Source: Chara braunii
Taxonomy: Eukaryota; Streptophyta; Charophyceae; Charales; Characeae
Length of the DNA: 51,277 bases
Direction of reading: 5' to 3'
NCBI GenBank assembly: GCA_003427395.1
Contig: BFEA01000436.1
Coordinates: 354,866-406,142 of the forward strand
Each line of letters begins with the position of its first letter. Position 1 is the stretch's first letter. Shown in pieces: positions 20,761 through 31,866 of the stretch. Below the pieces are notes generated by a model. That model saw only the letters and a program-made list of their open reading frames with translations, ran no database searches and was not told the DNA's origin. Both the position numbers and the translations under genes were made by a program.

Positions 20761-21541
20761 CAAAATCCACACGTACTAAGGAAGCCCCTGACATCAGTTA
20801 TTGAGTGGAACGGAACCGGCCACTCAGTAATTTTCTCCGTCTTCTTCACATCCGGCGTTCGGCCCTTCTCGCTGCAGACGAACCCCAAAATAGTCGCTTC
20901 CCTCATGCAGTGTCGGGATTTGGCCCCGCTCGCCGTGAGGTTATGCTCCTCGAGCAGGCTCAAGACCTTTTCGAGGTCCTGGATGTGCTTCCAAAGAAAA
21001 CGCCTTACCCCCGGCGAAGCTTCGTCGCTTTGTTTCACTGCCAAATCGTCAATGTACGACTGTGTGATATGGGGGCTGACTGACTGCATAGCCCGAATCA
21101 TGGCCCGTTGGATGCTACCGCATTGGTCCACCCTTGTGGGGCTACGTTCATGTGGGTTAGCCCTTGCGGCGTGTGCATAGCCGTCACAGGCCTGTCTGGC
21201 GGGTAGACTGGGAACTGCTGATATCCTGAGTAAAGGTCTATAAGCGAGATTATAGGCTTTCCAGCACAGGATTCCGACAGCGCGTCTATATTCGGCAGTC
21301 CTCCAGCATCTTGCACGGTCACCGCATTCAGCCTCTGCAAATCTTGCACCCACCGCAGCGTCTCGTTAGGCTTAATAAAGCAGAACCACGGGGACGCATA
21401 CGGTCCACTCGAATAGTTGGCGACGTGCGTACGTATCTTGCCGTCGAGGTAATCCACCACCTTCCTTTCCTCATCAGGATTAGGATACCGCACCCCTCTC
21501 ATGTTCCAAGGCTCGTGTGGCACGGTGTCGATGCGGATCAT
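20761..21541 (-). pseudogene. Reverse transcriptase, element 1
   Basis: RT copies the element RNA into DNA. The first part (21541 downward) gives TVPHEPWNMRGVRYPNP, SPWFCFIKPNETLRWVQDLQRLNAVT, then LIDLYSGYQQFP and QGLTHMNVAPQGWTNAV. Near 21110 the frame shifts by one base and the rest continues as AMIRAMQSVSPHITQ, with the catalytic YIDD box at 21045-21056, then LEEHNLTASGAKSRHCM and GFVCSEKGRTPD, the usual thumb/connection motifs. The frameshift prevents a full product. Confidence 0.85.
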
Positions 21542-21552
21542 AGGTATCTTGT

Positions 21553-22256
21553 CTACATGCCACGCTCCTCGTCACTAAACGCATAGGCGCGATGCCTCAT
21601 TTTCATCAACTCCACCATCAATGCTCGCTCCTGGGGCAATAGGAAGTCGGGTTCCCCTATAATCAACTTCCCCTCTTTCCCTTCGTTGATACGACATGGC
21701 CCTGCTAGAGCACTCTCCCTCATTCGCCGTATCAACCCTCGTTCCCTCTCGTAGTACGCTTCCTCATCTTCTGTAACGAGGACGGGAACCGGGCGGCACT
21801 TCTTGTCTACCGTCTTGTACCGCCTTTGGGAACCCTGCTTGAGCCGTCCCCTAAAAAAGGCCGACTCACAGATTGCGCCTGCGCTGATGCGGGGCTCCTC
21901 CCGCCGCCCGGAAGGCGATATACCAACTCCAATCTTTCTGCCTCGGGGCATTCCAGAACTTGCTCCCTCAAGGCCTGGATGGCATCCGGATCTGCCATTT
22001 CATGTGCGGCCACCAAGTCCATCGCCTTCCCGACGTCTGACAGGCTGAGGGAAAATGCCTCCATTCTCTCTCCCGCTTCTGACTCTGTCCGGAGCCTCCG
22101 GCATTCACCTTCCGATTCTTCGATTGTGAACGATCCTGGATTGAGCCGGTTCCTTATGCTTCTCGGCCCCGTGTTTCTGCAGGTAATTATTTCGTAATTC
22201 CTGCATGCAGGGTCACATAGGAGAAGGATTATAGTCCCGTCATGCTTGTTGAACAT
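21553..22256 (-). pseudogene. Protease-to-RT spacer of pol, element 1
   Basis: Two overlapping minus-strand frames cover this spacer. One (22256-21807) has FNKHDGTIILLLCDPACRN, a charged segment and AFSLSLSDVGKAMDLV. The other (21951-21553) has MPRGRKIGVGISPSGRREEPRI, RYKTVDKKCRPVPVLVTEDEEAY and MKMRHRAYAFSDEERG, the run-in to RT. They are out of frame with each other and with part of RT, so at least two frameshifts occurred. No domain beyond the pol linker is recognised. Confidence 0.65.
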
Positions 22257-22435
22257 TACGGTCTATGTCCTACTTAGGAATGATCTCCCCCGGAGGATTC
22301 CATGATCCACGTCTGACATTATGAAAAAGCATTTCCTGGCCTTTACCTTTCCAACCTCGATGAGCACATTCGAGGCTGTCCCGCAAAACACGGCCTTACA
22401 GCTGGCTCCATGCAGAATACCGCAGTCAGAACGGT

Positions 22436-23170
22436 CTATATCCAGCCCGAATTTAATTGCGTCCGCCTGATGTTCATTTCAGCCCCGGTGTTCACCATTG
22501 CCGCACACTTGGAGCCCTTTACCACCAGATCCACCGTGCCGCAGACCACACACTTCCAATCCATCTTCGTGCCTGATTCTGCCCACTCTGCCTCCTTGGG
22601 CAGGATCGTGCCCAGATGGACATTGGGCACCAGGCGCCGTGACAACCTCCCCTTCAATTCATCGCGGAGCCGTGGGGCGGACGCCAGGATCTCCTTCAGG
22701 GTCATGAGGTCATTATGCCCCTCAAGCAGCCTGTCAATTACTCTCTCTACGTTAAACCCCTCTTCTAACCGAACCCCGTACTTTTTCTTTTTAGGTGGTC
22801 CGTCACGCATGACCGGCTCGGCCTCCTCCCTGGTCCCTTTTCTCCTTGCCCACTGTTCCGCTCTCTGATCATCTTCCTGGCGCAGTCTCTCGTCTTCTTT
22901 CTCTTCATCATCGTCATCCTCCACTTCTACGGCCTCCTTTCTTTTTCCTGGCTCCTGCTCCCTCCTCGGAGGTTCTTGGCTGGCGCTGGATTTGGTTTGA
23001 CTTCTCGTTCGTGCTGCCTGTGCCAGCCGGGCCTGCGAAGTGAGGGGTTTCCCCATCATTCCCGATTGTGGGCACGACCCCATCACATTCACTCTTGGTC
23101 GCCCAGGCGCTGACTCCGAGCCGGAGTCATAGAGGAACACGTTGGGGATGCTAGACTTCCATTTCCTCAC
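22436..23170 (-). pseudogene. Aspartic protease region, element 1, catalytic Asp lost
   Basis: Retroviral-type aspartic proteases mature Gag-Pol and use a D-[ST]-G active site. Here an acidic/basic linker (VEVEDDDDEEKEDERL, PPKKKKYGVRLEEG) leads to KCVVCGTVDLVVKGSKCAAMVNTGAEMNI. The active-site triplet is N-T-G: codon 22490-22492 reads AAC where GAC is expected, a single G-to-A change that should abolish catalysis. The frame is the same as the upstream gag, separated by a TAG at 23177-23179. Confidence 0.75.
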
Positions 23171-23176
23171 TTCCTC

Positions 23177-23875
23177 TTAGAGGCCCACCAACTTCTGTTG
23201 GTACCTCCCCATCTTATTCAGCAGGTCCTCCATTTTCCCCAACAAGACGGACGGAGGTTCTATCCTTTCTTCCTCATTCTCGTCATCTGACTCGATGATT
23301 ATGGGCTCTTCCCTCTTAGTTCCTCCTCGTAGCCCTTGAGTCACTTCCTCATCGCTCTCCACTTCCTCTACCCCAATCGGTGGTTCTTTCTTTTTCTGCC
23401 ATAACCTGAAGTCCTCTATCCCCACCGACGGCCCTTCCTTCTCCTGCCATAGCCTGAACATGGCAGGAGATGGCGGCCCAGCTGCCCCCCTTCGTTGGGC
23501 TTCCGCCCTCACTCCTCCAAGCCTTCTGTCAATGGCCTCCCCAAACTGATCGTAGATGTTCCCATCCATAGTGGAGGAAATCAGCCCGCTCCTCTCGTCT
23601 TTCCGTCTTATATTGCAGAATCTTATAGTGTGGCCTTGTTGGTCACAATGTTGGCAGATGGTCGTCCTCCAGTCAAAACGGGGTCTTCCATACCCCGGAC
23701 TTCCCTGATCCCTCTGGCCTTGATACCCCTGGCCTTGGTACCCCTGGCCCTGATTCCCTTGGGCTTGGTACCCCTGGCCTTGGTACCCCTGGCCTTGATT
23801 TCCTTGGCCTTGATTCCCTTGGCCTTGGTACCCCTGGCCTTGATTGCCCTGCCCCTGGTTCCCACCTCCCGCCAC
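23177..23875 (-). pseudogene. Gag nucleocapsid segment with QGQ repeats and CCHC knuckle
   Basis: This part of Gag binds the element RNA. After MAGGG come ten 5-residue units of the type NQGQG/YQGQG (residues 6-55), then RPRFDWRTTI and one perfect CX2CX4HX4C knuckle, CQHCDQQGHTIRFC, at residues 74-87 (23615-23656). An acidic tail (VESDEEVTQGL, ESDDENEEER) ends in a short amphipathic segment, LLGKMEDLLNKMGRYQQ. It is in frame with the capsid part and separated from it by stops at 24290 and 23882, so it was one Gag. Confidence 0.8.
23711..23860 (-). repeat. 15-bp coding repeat (NQGQG units)
   Basis: Ten tandem 15-bp units encode NQGQG, YQGQG or minor variants. The flexible polar repeat lies just before the zinc knuckle. 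Near-identical DNA in the units suggests recent slippage expansion before the element died. Confidence 0.85.
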
Positions 23876-23881
23876 GCTTCC

Positions 23882-24289
23882 CTATGAACTGGGAGCGGGT
23901 GACGGTGGCGGGGCCACAGGCTGGGCTTGGGCTGCGGGGTAGATGGGTGGCGGCATACTCGTTTGCGGTCCGGCTACTGGTGGTGGGCTACCCCAGGGTA
24001 CGATTGTATTGATCACCGGCCAGGGCCACTGTCCGTAGGAGGGCGCCCTTCCTTGCGAGGGGCCCGTACTAGATGATGGAGCCGCCACATTTAAAGAGGT
24101 TGCTGCCAAGGCCTGAGGCGCCTCCGCTTTTCCTGATCCCTGTCCACCCTGCGCCAAGTTACGCACTTTGCGTTGGGCCTTCGTCAGGCGCTGCGGCACC
24201 GGTTCTTCCTCTTCCCAAAGCTCCTCCTGAACAGCCTCCTCTATCACCGGCTCCTTTCCTTTCACTTGGACAGCCGTTACTGCCCTCCT
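23882..24289 (-). pseudogene. Proline-rich Gag linker, element 1
   Basis: Same frame as the capsid segment, entered after a TAA at 24290-24292 and left through TAG at 23882-23884. It encodes an acidic start (VIEEAVQEELWEEEEPVPQ), a short basic patch (LTKAQRKVRNLA) and a Pro/Ala-rich disordered tail (GPQTSMPPPIYPAAQAQP). No domain. It is an inter-domain linker of Gag. Confidence 0.65.
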
Positions 24290-25000
24290 TTACACCACCG
24301 GCTCTGTCGCATTCCCCAGCTGCGCCAATACGTCTGTAACAATCCTTGTTACCCCCGGGGTCCCAGAGGCGGTCGCATCTCTTTCCTTTCTCTTCTGCCT
24401 TTGCAGGCGTACCTGACGTTGCTCCACCTGGTTCAAACACCCAACNTCCACCCCTCTGTCAATGGTGGCCCAGGTGAGCTTAATGCTACCTCCTCCATGT
24501 CTCGTCAACTCGACGGTCTCCGATGCCGTGAGCAACCCTAGGAAAATGGCGCACTGTGCTTCTTCAGAAATCCCATGGACTTTCTGCGCCCTCTTCTTAA
24601 ATTCCTGAACAAAGGCCCCTATCGTCGTAAAGTCTTTTTTGTTCATTGCCTCAAGGTCCGCGGTAGTCAACAACCCGTTTCCCATGTGGTATTTCCTCTG
24701 CATCCCCTCTTTGAACCTCTCCCAGCTACCTTGGGCCGCATCTATGACTTTCTTCACTTCCTGGTGGTAGTTGTGGAGGACATACTGAAGAATGCATTGA
24801 AACTTTACAACGTCCGACCGCCCGACCAAAGCTTGTTCCACCCGCTCCAGCCATTCTGAGACTCTCTCCCCACAAAAATGGAAGGTATCGACCTCGGGGA
24901 TATTGCTCGGATTTCTTTCATGCCGGTCAATGACCGCAATGAGGTCATCGAGCGTAAGGCCCTTCTTGGGACCACCCGATGCGCCGCCGCCCTGCGACAT
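24290..25000 (-). pseudogene. Gag capsid-like domain, element 1
   Basis: Gag forms the virus-like particle. The ATG at 24998-25000 gives MSQGGGASGGPKKG, preferred over the longer open frame because it lies downstream of the PBS leader. The helical retrotransposon-Gag core follows: IPEVDTFHFCGERVSEWLER, VVKFQCILQYVLHNYHQEVK, SWERFKEGMQRKYH, FTTIGAFVQEFKKRAQ, then a basic stretch (RLQRQKRKERDA). Base 24446 is N, so one residue is undetermined. The frame closes at TAA 24290-24292 but clearly continues. Confidence 0.8.
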
Positions 25001-25302
25001 CTTGACAGACTTTTCTCTCAGATTCCCTGATAAGAAAGAAAAAACAAGCATACCTCTTTTATTCAGCATCGCACCCCTGACCTGTCTATTCCATCCGTTC
25101 TTCCTAACCCTTACTACACACCTTTACCCAATGCTACACGTCCTTCCTTCATACCTTCCCTTACTCAGGTAGGTAAATTTCCTCACCTATACTTAGCCAT
25201 TCATTATTTCTCCTCACTTTCTTGTCCTTCCTTTATGCCTTTTCTCACTCACTTTTCATACCCAGATGTCGTTCCACCAGGGACAACGGTAGGTTTTCCG
25301 TT

Positions 25303-25321
25303 ATCCCCGGTAACGGCGCCA
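25303..25321 (-). other. Primer-binding site, tRNA-Asp type
   Basis: The minus strand reads TGGCGCCGTTACCGGGGAT two bases inside the LTR end. The 3' end of plant tRNA-Asp is complementary to TGGCGCCGTTGCCGGGGAT, so the match is 18 of 19. It fixes the element's 5' side at the right, with gag to the left, and sets the LTR edge at 25324 (TGTCGTGC on plus). Confidence 0.75.
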
Positions 25322-26367
25322 CCTGTCGTGCGCATCGGTCCGGCACCGCACCAGGGCAGCGCGGGACCCTCCCGGCCGCGTCACGCAGGAGTTGGTTTAA
25401 ATCCTTCGTCGCGAATATACTTGGAGCTTCCACAAGCCATTCCGGCCGAGTGCGGCAGCCATACCTCTCGCGAGCCCCTACAACAGGATAGGGCCTACGC
25501 GAGGCACGACTTACCTATACCTTACGGAAGCTGTCACTTCCCCTTGGTGGGCGTATCCCCGCTGAGCTGTCAATCCACAGTACAAAAGTTAATCAGTTGC
25601 AATCGCAGAGGTGGACCAGTCGAGGGCGTTTCTCGTTCTTTGTAGCATAGGGGGTATGCACGGTAATACGCCTCTATCGAACCCGCACGCGAATCGGTAT
25701 CTTGGGGGGCTGAGGTCCCAAGCGTGACCCGTCGTCGGTCGACTAGGACGCATCCCACACACCACGCGCACTCCACTTTACAAACACACTTACACACAGA
25801 ACAACATATATACAAATGACACAACACAAACAACGCGACAACGTTCCTAGCCCCTCGGTAGCCAACCCATAATTTTCCAATGCGGAAATCGAATAGACGT
25901 CGAGCGCCAGACTTGATATAAAGCCGCGCGGACGTAAGCTGTGGCAATGATGGCGTGCTATGTAGTGCCCATAATCAAGCGGTCCCTCGTGGATCCAAGC
26001 ACCGTTGATGACACTCAAGTGTTAGACTCGAAGTGTCGTGAGGGTCTAACCCTTCACGACATTGCACGGCTGAAGGAATAGCCGTGCAGCCGCCGCGAGA
26101 CCCCCGTCCTTTTGTCTGAGCGTCTCGGTAGGCATGGCAAATAAGTTCTGCGCGAGGGAAAACCCCTCCCTTGCATAGCCTAGGGCTTGGGATGTTCTTG
26201 ACAAGGACCTCGAATCCCGGCCCAGGACCAACGTCCGACTAAAAAGAATTCCCATGAAGCAAAACAGAATACCCGGAAAGGTCTTCCTTATGCCTTTCAG
26301 CTCTAGCCTCTGAGTAGACTCTAATCATGGGGCCCTTTGTTCATTCAGACATCCATCCCAAGTATAC

Positions 26368-26369
<2 letters not shown>

Positions 26370-26436
<67 letters not shown>
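26370..26436. repeat. (TA)n microsatellite
   Basis: About 33 uninterrupted TA units. The left LTR copy has only a short AT-rich stretch at the equivalent place (8050-8085), so this expanded after the copies separated. Confidence 0.97.
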
Positions 26437-26439
<3 letters not shown>

Positions 26440-27135
26440 GGCAAGTATGTGACGATCACTTCTCACAGTCTCACTGGGGTCTCTCACAATAATACGTGTA
26501 TATGTGATCGCAGGCAACCAAATCCAGAATCTGATTCACAACACATACCCGCAATCACATTAACGAGTGAAATCAACAGCCCACCCGCTACACGGAGTCA
26601 ACCCCAACCACCTTCGACACTCATACCCCTCGCTTTAGCCATGCAAGCCCCAAACCTCCTGTCCAACTAACCTTAATTAAATACTCAGTACCTTTGTTAA
26701 ATGGTCATTCAATAAAAGTCCGGGTGAAACCTGAATGAAACAACGAAATCAACAGGGCTAAATCCTTTTAGGTTGAGTGTGGAGGGTGGGTTGAAATTGA
26801 GTCGTAGACCGACGAATCGGCAATCGACCTGTTATCAACGATAACAGAAAGTGATCCTCAAGGGATCAAGATGAATGTAGTCCTGAACTTGGATCAAATG
26901 ATCAAAAAGACCTGTAACATATGACAGACCAGTCCCCCAGCTAAGATCATAAGTGTATGGAGAATACAACTCCATAATACATCATCGCTCAAAATCTTTT
27001 TATAAGCTAAACCTAAGTCTACTTTTGAGTCAGTGCTTAAGCCAAAGGTAGACCAACTGCAGAATCTCCCCTATTCTAGGTGGATCGCCTGAATCACCAC
27101 TTGTCAAAACATAATCTATCTTCTCTAAACTAAGA

Positions 27136-27750
27136 AAATTTCGGCAGCGCTTCCCGTAGGAAAAGTGTCTTTCCAAAATTTATATAAGCCCATATATGAG
27201 AGCAGAAATAATCTCTAACTCCTGGAAAGTCAAATTTTGTCTAACTCCCTGATTTAGTAAAAAGTAGGGCAACACTCCCTTTACAAAGGGAGACTTCCCA
27301 GATTTATACCAAGTCAGATTTGAACTCACAAGACAACTTGAGTTCAATTTAGACAAGATTTAACTAACTCCTCAGTTTTGCAGAAATTTCGACAGCACTC
27401 CCTCTAGAAAAGTGCTTTCCCAAAATTTATACAAAGCGAGGTCGAGAATTTGAGAATAACTTTGACTTTTCAAAGTCCAATTTTGTTTAACTCCCTGAAT
27501 TAGTAAAAATTTGGGCAGCACTCCCTCTAGAAAATGAGACTTTCCAGATTTATACTAAGCCAGATATATAGAAAAGACAAGTTGAACTCTGACAAGTCAA
27601 AAAGTTGATCAACTTCTTGGATTTGTAGAAATTTCAGCAGCGCTTCCCGTAGGAAAGTAGCTTGCCAAGATTTATACAAAGCCAAGTACAAAAAAATAAT
27701 CCCAGAAAATGCGATAATTGATCTAAGTAAAAAAAAACTTAGCTCACAAA
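27136..27750. repeat. 122-bp tandem repeat, five units
   Basis: Units begin at 27136, 27260, 27384, 27507 and 27629. A-type heads (tttcggcagcgcttccc) alternate with B-type heads (tagggcaacactccc) as A-B-A-B-A, so the true repeating unit is a dimer of about 246 bp. The left copy has A-B-A, one dimer fewer. Confidence 0.85.
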
Positions 27751-27971
27751 ATGCAGGAATTGAAACTAACTCCTATAGCTCTAGCACATGGCGAGCAACT
27801 AAAGCATCTACCTATAATAATGAAACACAAACAAACTAACCATCTCATTCAGTCACATGCAAACCAAACCACGAATGTAAGTACTCTCACCACCCCAAGT
27901 TTATTCCATATAAATAGTTCATAAATCTTCAAGTTTTTGAATCCTTATACCCATCTTACATAAGACATAGT

Positions 27972-28660
27972 GCTGGACCATTCGCCATGGAAACAATGCC
28001 CAGCTTGCCTTTATGATATACACGAACAAGTTGCACAACTACTTCTTTCTTCTTTTGGGCAGATGACTAGGTTATTCGTCATGGAAACAATGCCTAGTCG
28101 CCCTGAGTTGTTTAATATCCAAAGACTTAGGATTTCTCTGACTTTGTTTTCAAAAGAAAAGACAAATATGGGCAGGGGACTGAACCATTAACTGTAGAAA
28201 CAATGTTCAGCTTGCCCAGACTATTTCCATTTATACTTTGTATTTTTCCCTTTCTCTTCTTAATGATATGGCTTAGCGGTGGACCATTCACAGTAGAAAC
28301 AATGCCCAACTGCCAGTTCACATGCAAATATACATAAAGTACTTTTTCTTATACTCAGTTTAATTTATGTGCGTGGTTTTAAGGCTAAACCATTCACCAT
28401 GGAAACAATGTTTAGCCTTAGACCAAAAATCCTCCCTCAGAATAAACAAGAATTTAAAACCTCTACAATCAGGCAAACCCTCAGAGTTAACTAGAGTAAA
28501 CAGGCTATTCATAGTAGAAACAATGCCTGACCCTCCAGAAAACAACCAAATAAACATAGCAACCAGGTCATTCACAGTAGAAACAATGTCTGGTCCTTCA
28601 GAAAACAGCCAAATAAAACATAGCCGTGAGTCATTCACAGTAGAAACAATGCTCAGGCGT
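27972..28660. repeat. Array of variable-stem, constant-loop hairpins (loop type B)
   Basis: Eight hairpins share a 19-nt loop close to CATTCACAGTAGAAACAAT with private arms: gctgg 27972 / ccagc 28000; gactagg 28065 / cctagtc 28093; ctgaac 28180 / gttcag 28205; a weaker tgg / cca at 28280 / 28306; taaggctaaac 28380 / gtttagcctta 28410 (11 bp, perfect); caggc 28501 / gcctg 28525; aaccaggt 28561 / gtctggt 28588 with two GU pairs; gtgagt 28626 / gctca 28651. Six neighbouring loops differ at only a few bases while every arm pair is different. Loop ends CATT/AATG can extend the stem. No known RNA family is recognised. Confidence 0.8.
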
Positions 28661-30059
28661 TGGTTGACCCTTCCAAACGCATGCAAAACTACCTTCCTCC
28701 CACCTTCCCCCAGTTTATCCCTTTGTCTGCTTTCAATCATAATAAAGAAAAACTTAGGCTTCACTCTCGCACGTTCTTTCCATTCAATCTGATTAGGTCC
28801 TGAAGAGAAAACAATAGTCATAGGGACAAACTCATACATACATCAATCATACTGCAGGGGGACAGACAAACATGGGTAGTAGTGGATTATACAGAAGAAG
28901 TGGTTTACCTGACGATTCCCTGCCTCCAGAACTCCTCCTGAGCTCCGGCAGAGCTCCCGCAATCGGTGGGTGGACTCCCCACAGAGTCTTGACGTGGACC
29001 TACGGGTTGCAATCCCGCCTGCCGCCTTCCTCTCGTAGCCAAGGACTAGACTGAGACTTAGAAGGGTAGAAAGAGATAGATTTCAGACCCTCAAATCAAG
29101 ACAGGTGCTCTCAAACTCGCTTGAGAGGGCCTTGATCCCTGGATACGTCTGAGGGTCTCGCAATGATGGCCAACGAACAGCTTAGATCTGGTCAAGTCAA
29201 TGCTAGAGTCATCCTCCCGACGACTTCTTAATGTTCAACACAAAACACGATCACACTGTCCCACCAACTTTTATTCTGTCGTGCACTGACCACAAATCAG
29301 TCTGTACTTCCGCGGCCAGTCCGTCGCACCTCGCCCAATATGGTGAGCACAATACTGTTGCATGCAGTAGTCTCAGCAGGCGTCGCCAACTCACACCTTT
29401 CGTCACCGCGTACTAGGCCACGTAATACCCGAGTCCGGTTGGCGAACACGCAACCCTCCTGAGTACCGCAACAGACCAATCAACAGGTGGAAACGCGGTA
29501 GCGGACCACCCATACTCGGTCTGCTAGTGGAACCTAGCAACCGCGGCCTGACAGTCCTCCCCGGTACTCTTCACTGTGGCTCAACCAAAGAGAAGTCCTC
29601 TAATTTGCCAATTGCCTATAGGCATTCATCACTAAGAACCGCCATGCACCGCTGACTCTCAGTCTATCCCACAGTAGCAGTCTGAAGGAAGCAAACCTGT
29701 CTGATGAAAGAAGGAGACTCGCTGCTTTGCTGCACAACAATTTTGCATCTAATAGCAGCCCTCCAATTCTCCAATCATGCAGTCCCAGCAGCCTGTAGAA
29801 AACAACAACAGTTGCATTGACCTCAGCTTCGTGATGACCGTTGTTCTCGGTGCCACCAACGCTGCAAACTCCCATCCTTGTTCAGACTTGGCTCCCGGAT
29901 CCTAGCAGGCGACTCAAACATCCGACCCGAACGACCATTATCTCGAAGTACCTGACCCACAATAGCGGTGAGGTTCACTTTGTTTCATGATGCCCGATGG
30001 CGGGCACAACTACGCCCCTCGTCAGCGATTCCCTCCAGGTACGTGCTCCGCCAAGATAG

Positions 30060-30092
30060 TGAGTCTCTCTCTCTCTCTCTCTCTCTCTGCCC
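30060..30092. repeat. (CT)n microsatellite
   Basis: A run of about 14 CT units follows gtgagt in the right LTR copy. The left copy lacks it at the matching site. Confidence 0.95.
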
Positions 30093-31154
30093 AAGCTTCA
30101 GCCGTCAGCGGAGCGACACAAGGGTCAACAGGTAAGTCTCCAGCCTTATGGGTTGCCTCGCATTACCTCTGTCATTAAGATAAGCAAAATCGAATGAACC
30201 TTCCACTAACGCCTGGCCGGATGCATTCAACCTTTTCCCGTTTTCACCCCCGTCATCTCCCGCGCACTTCACTTTCATGCTAACTCCCTCTATACTAACC
30301 TAGAGTTAAAACTAACATTGCTACTGATTTCGCCCAACCCAAAACCCCCCACTCAGCATCTTCGCTCACTTGATTCCGAGGAGAATCGAGCGAGCTATCG
30401 ACTTTTCATTCCCGCCATCCTTTCTCTTCTCTACCTCGACACCTCCGCGCGGTCTTTCTTCTTACTAACCTCTAATCTACTAACCTAACTCTAGATCTAA
30501 CCCCGCCATCGAGTTCGCCCTATGCTAAAACCTCCAAATCGTCTCTTTCCCCGCCGGATTCCATCAAGGAACGGGTGAGCCATCTTCTTTGCACCCACCT
30601 ACCGCCATCTCCGTCCTTATTGCGCGTGCATCCGGCGCGAGAGGTCGTATAGATTCATCCACTGCCTTTCCTCATTTCGTCGCCCCGCCGCTTTCTCACG
30701 CACCGTCGTTGCACCAGCACCTGGCAACTTCAATGACTTGGCCCCATCGCCCATCGGTCCCGGGCGCTTCGCCCGTTGCTTCTTGATCCCCGCTCCGAAT
30801 GGATCCGGCGCTGAAATGCGCCCGGATTCATTCCTTCTGGCACTCCCCGACTCCTCCCTGCTGCTGCCCGTCACCCGCTCCACTATGGCACAGCGCCCTC
30901 CGGCCTACCCCGCCGCACCTCACCATCCAGCCACCTGTGGCCTCGCAGCTGACTGCTCCTGGCGCCACCCCTGCCCAGGTTCGGCCCCCTCCGGCTTACT
31001 GCTGCACAGCGCCAGCACTGTAGCTCCGTGTTCCGCTGCTCCGATGCACCGCTCCACCCTCCGGCCTACTGCAGGCCCGCTAGCCCAGACCGCTGTGGCA
31101 GCGCTTCCGCACGGCTCCCACAGGAACGAATGAGTACCCGGGCGCTGCCTCCCA

Positions 31155-31161
31155 ATTTATA
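31155..31161 (-). promoter_or_regulatory. TATA-like box in right LTR copy
   Basis: TATAAAT on the minus strand is followed about 30 bases downstream by conserved sequence shared with the left copy (11494-11500). Both box and flank survive despite heavy divergence elsewhere, which supports a promoter. Transcription from here would run left through the hairpins to the PBS and gag. Confidence 0.4.
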
Positions 31162-31310
31162 CTTCGGAGACTCTTTGGTCCGCCCTTTGCCATCGTCCCC
31201 TTAGTGCTCGCTGTGCCTTGTTAGCCCGCTATGACCAATCGGCCTAGCTCCGGTCATCCTAAGGGAAGCCTCGGAGCGACCCAGCTAGTAGACGGTTCGA
31301 TTAGTCTTCT

Positions 31311-31866
31311 GCCCCTATGCTGAATTTCACAGTTGGGCTACGTGGGGCGGCTTCATCACAGCCACCGCCAGGGTTCCCCACAGCCTTCCCTGGCCTACTT
31401 TGCTCAAGCGGACGCTACCACCGCCCCAGGCCTCCAACGGCAAGACCCAGTATGGGCAACCAAAGCGGGATCAAGGCTTGGCTTTACTATTCAACCCAAG
31501 CACGGGCCTAGGTGGCCTGGTGTAGATCCCGGTGGTAGGAGCAATTATTCAAATGAGAACTTTGAAGTCCGACGCGGAGGAAGGCCCTGCGACATGCTCA
31601 CACCCAAACCTCACACAACAGGTCGTGGTTGGCGGACGGTGCACCCGCAGAGGGTTCCCGCCACTCAGGTTTTCTTCCGCCCCACGGGCTAATTACTCAC
31701 TGGCTCGCATGTACGTCGGACACCTCGGCCCGACTTCTCACGACGACAAGATAGGGGAATTTTGCCGGCCTTTTGAACATGCAGAAATCCGAATGGGCCC
31801 GTCTAGTCAAGGTCCTTGACCCCCGCGGCGGCCACTAAGCCCGACACTGCGCCCAAATCGACGGGG
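31311..31866. other. Unassigned segment between LTRs
   Basis: No gene, repeat or domain recognised. Short plus-strand frames (31333-31692 and others) overlap in different phases and have no motif. It may include the eroded end of the long LTR. Confidence 0.4.

Larger units (their letters stand above)
20215..25323 (-). mobile_element. Ty3/gypsy element 1 internal region, integrase missing
   Basis: Read on the minus strand from the PBS at 25321, the order is gag capsid, Pro-rich linker, QGQ-repeat zinc-knuckle segment, acidic linker, protease, reverse transcriptase and RNase H. The capsid, zinc-knuckle, protease and first RT segments share one frame broken by stops. The later RT and RNase H lie in other frames. 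The body stops at 20214, where the 91-bp satellite begins, so integrase and the normal 3' end are lost. PR-RT-RNase H order, the gag fold and the pairing with an LTR define Ty3/gypsy rather than Ty1/copia. Confidence 0.85.
25324..31310 (-). mobile_element. Long LTR, right copy (5' LTR of element 1)
   Basis: The LTR starts next to the PBS (TG on plus at 25324) and its sequence matches the left copy at 7019 onward for about 6 kb. Landmarks on plus: the gag-proximal conserved block (25331-25790), a TA microsatellite, five 122-bp repeats, the hairpin array, a ctcccgcaatcggtggg block (28950) and a TATA box at about 31160. If the TATA box is the promoter, R-U5 would be near 5.8 kb, unusually long. 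The far end is not pinned: no clear CA terminus or target-site duplication was found near 31310. Confidence 0.6.

Noticed and set aside
25324-26060. Short LTR bounded by TGTCGTG and CACGACA
   Set aside because: Similarity to the left copy continues for several kilobases past 26060, so the shared repeat is longer. Kept as an alternative in the leader finding.
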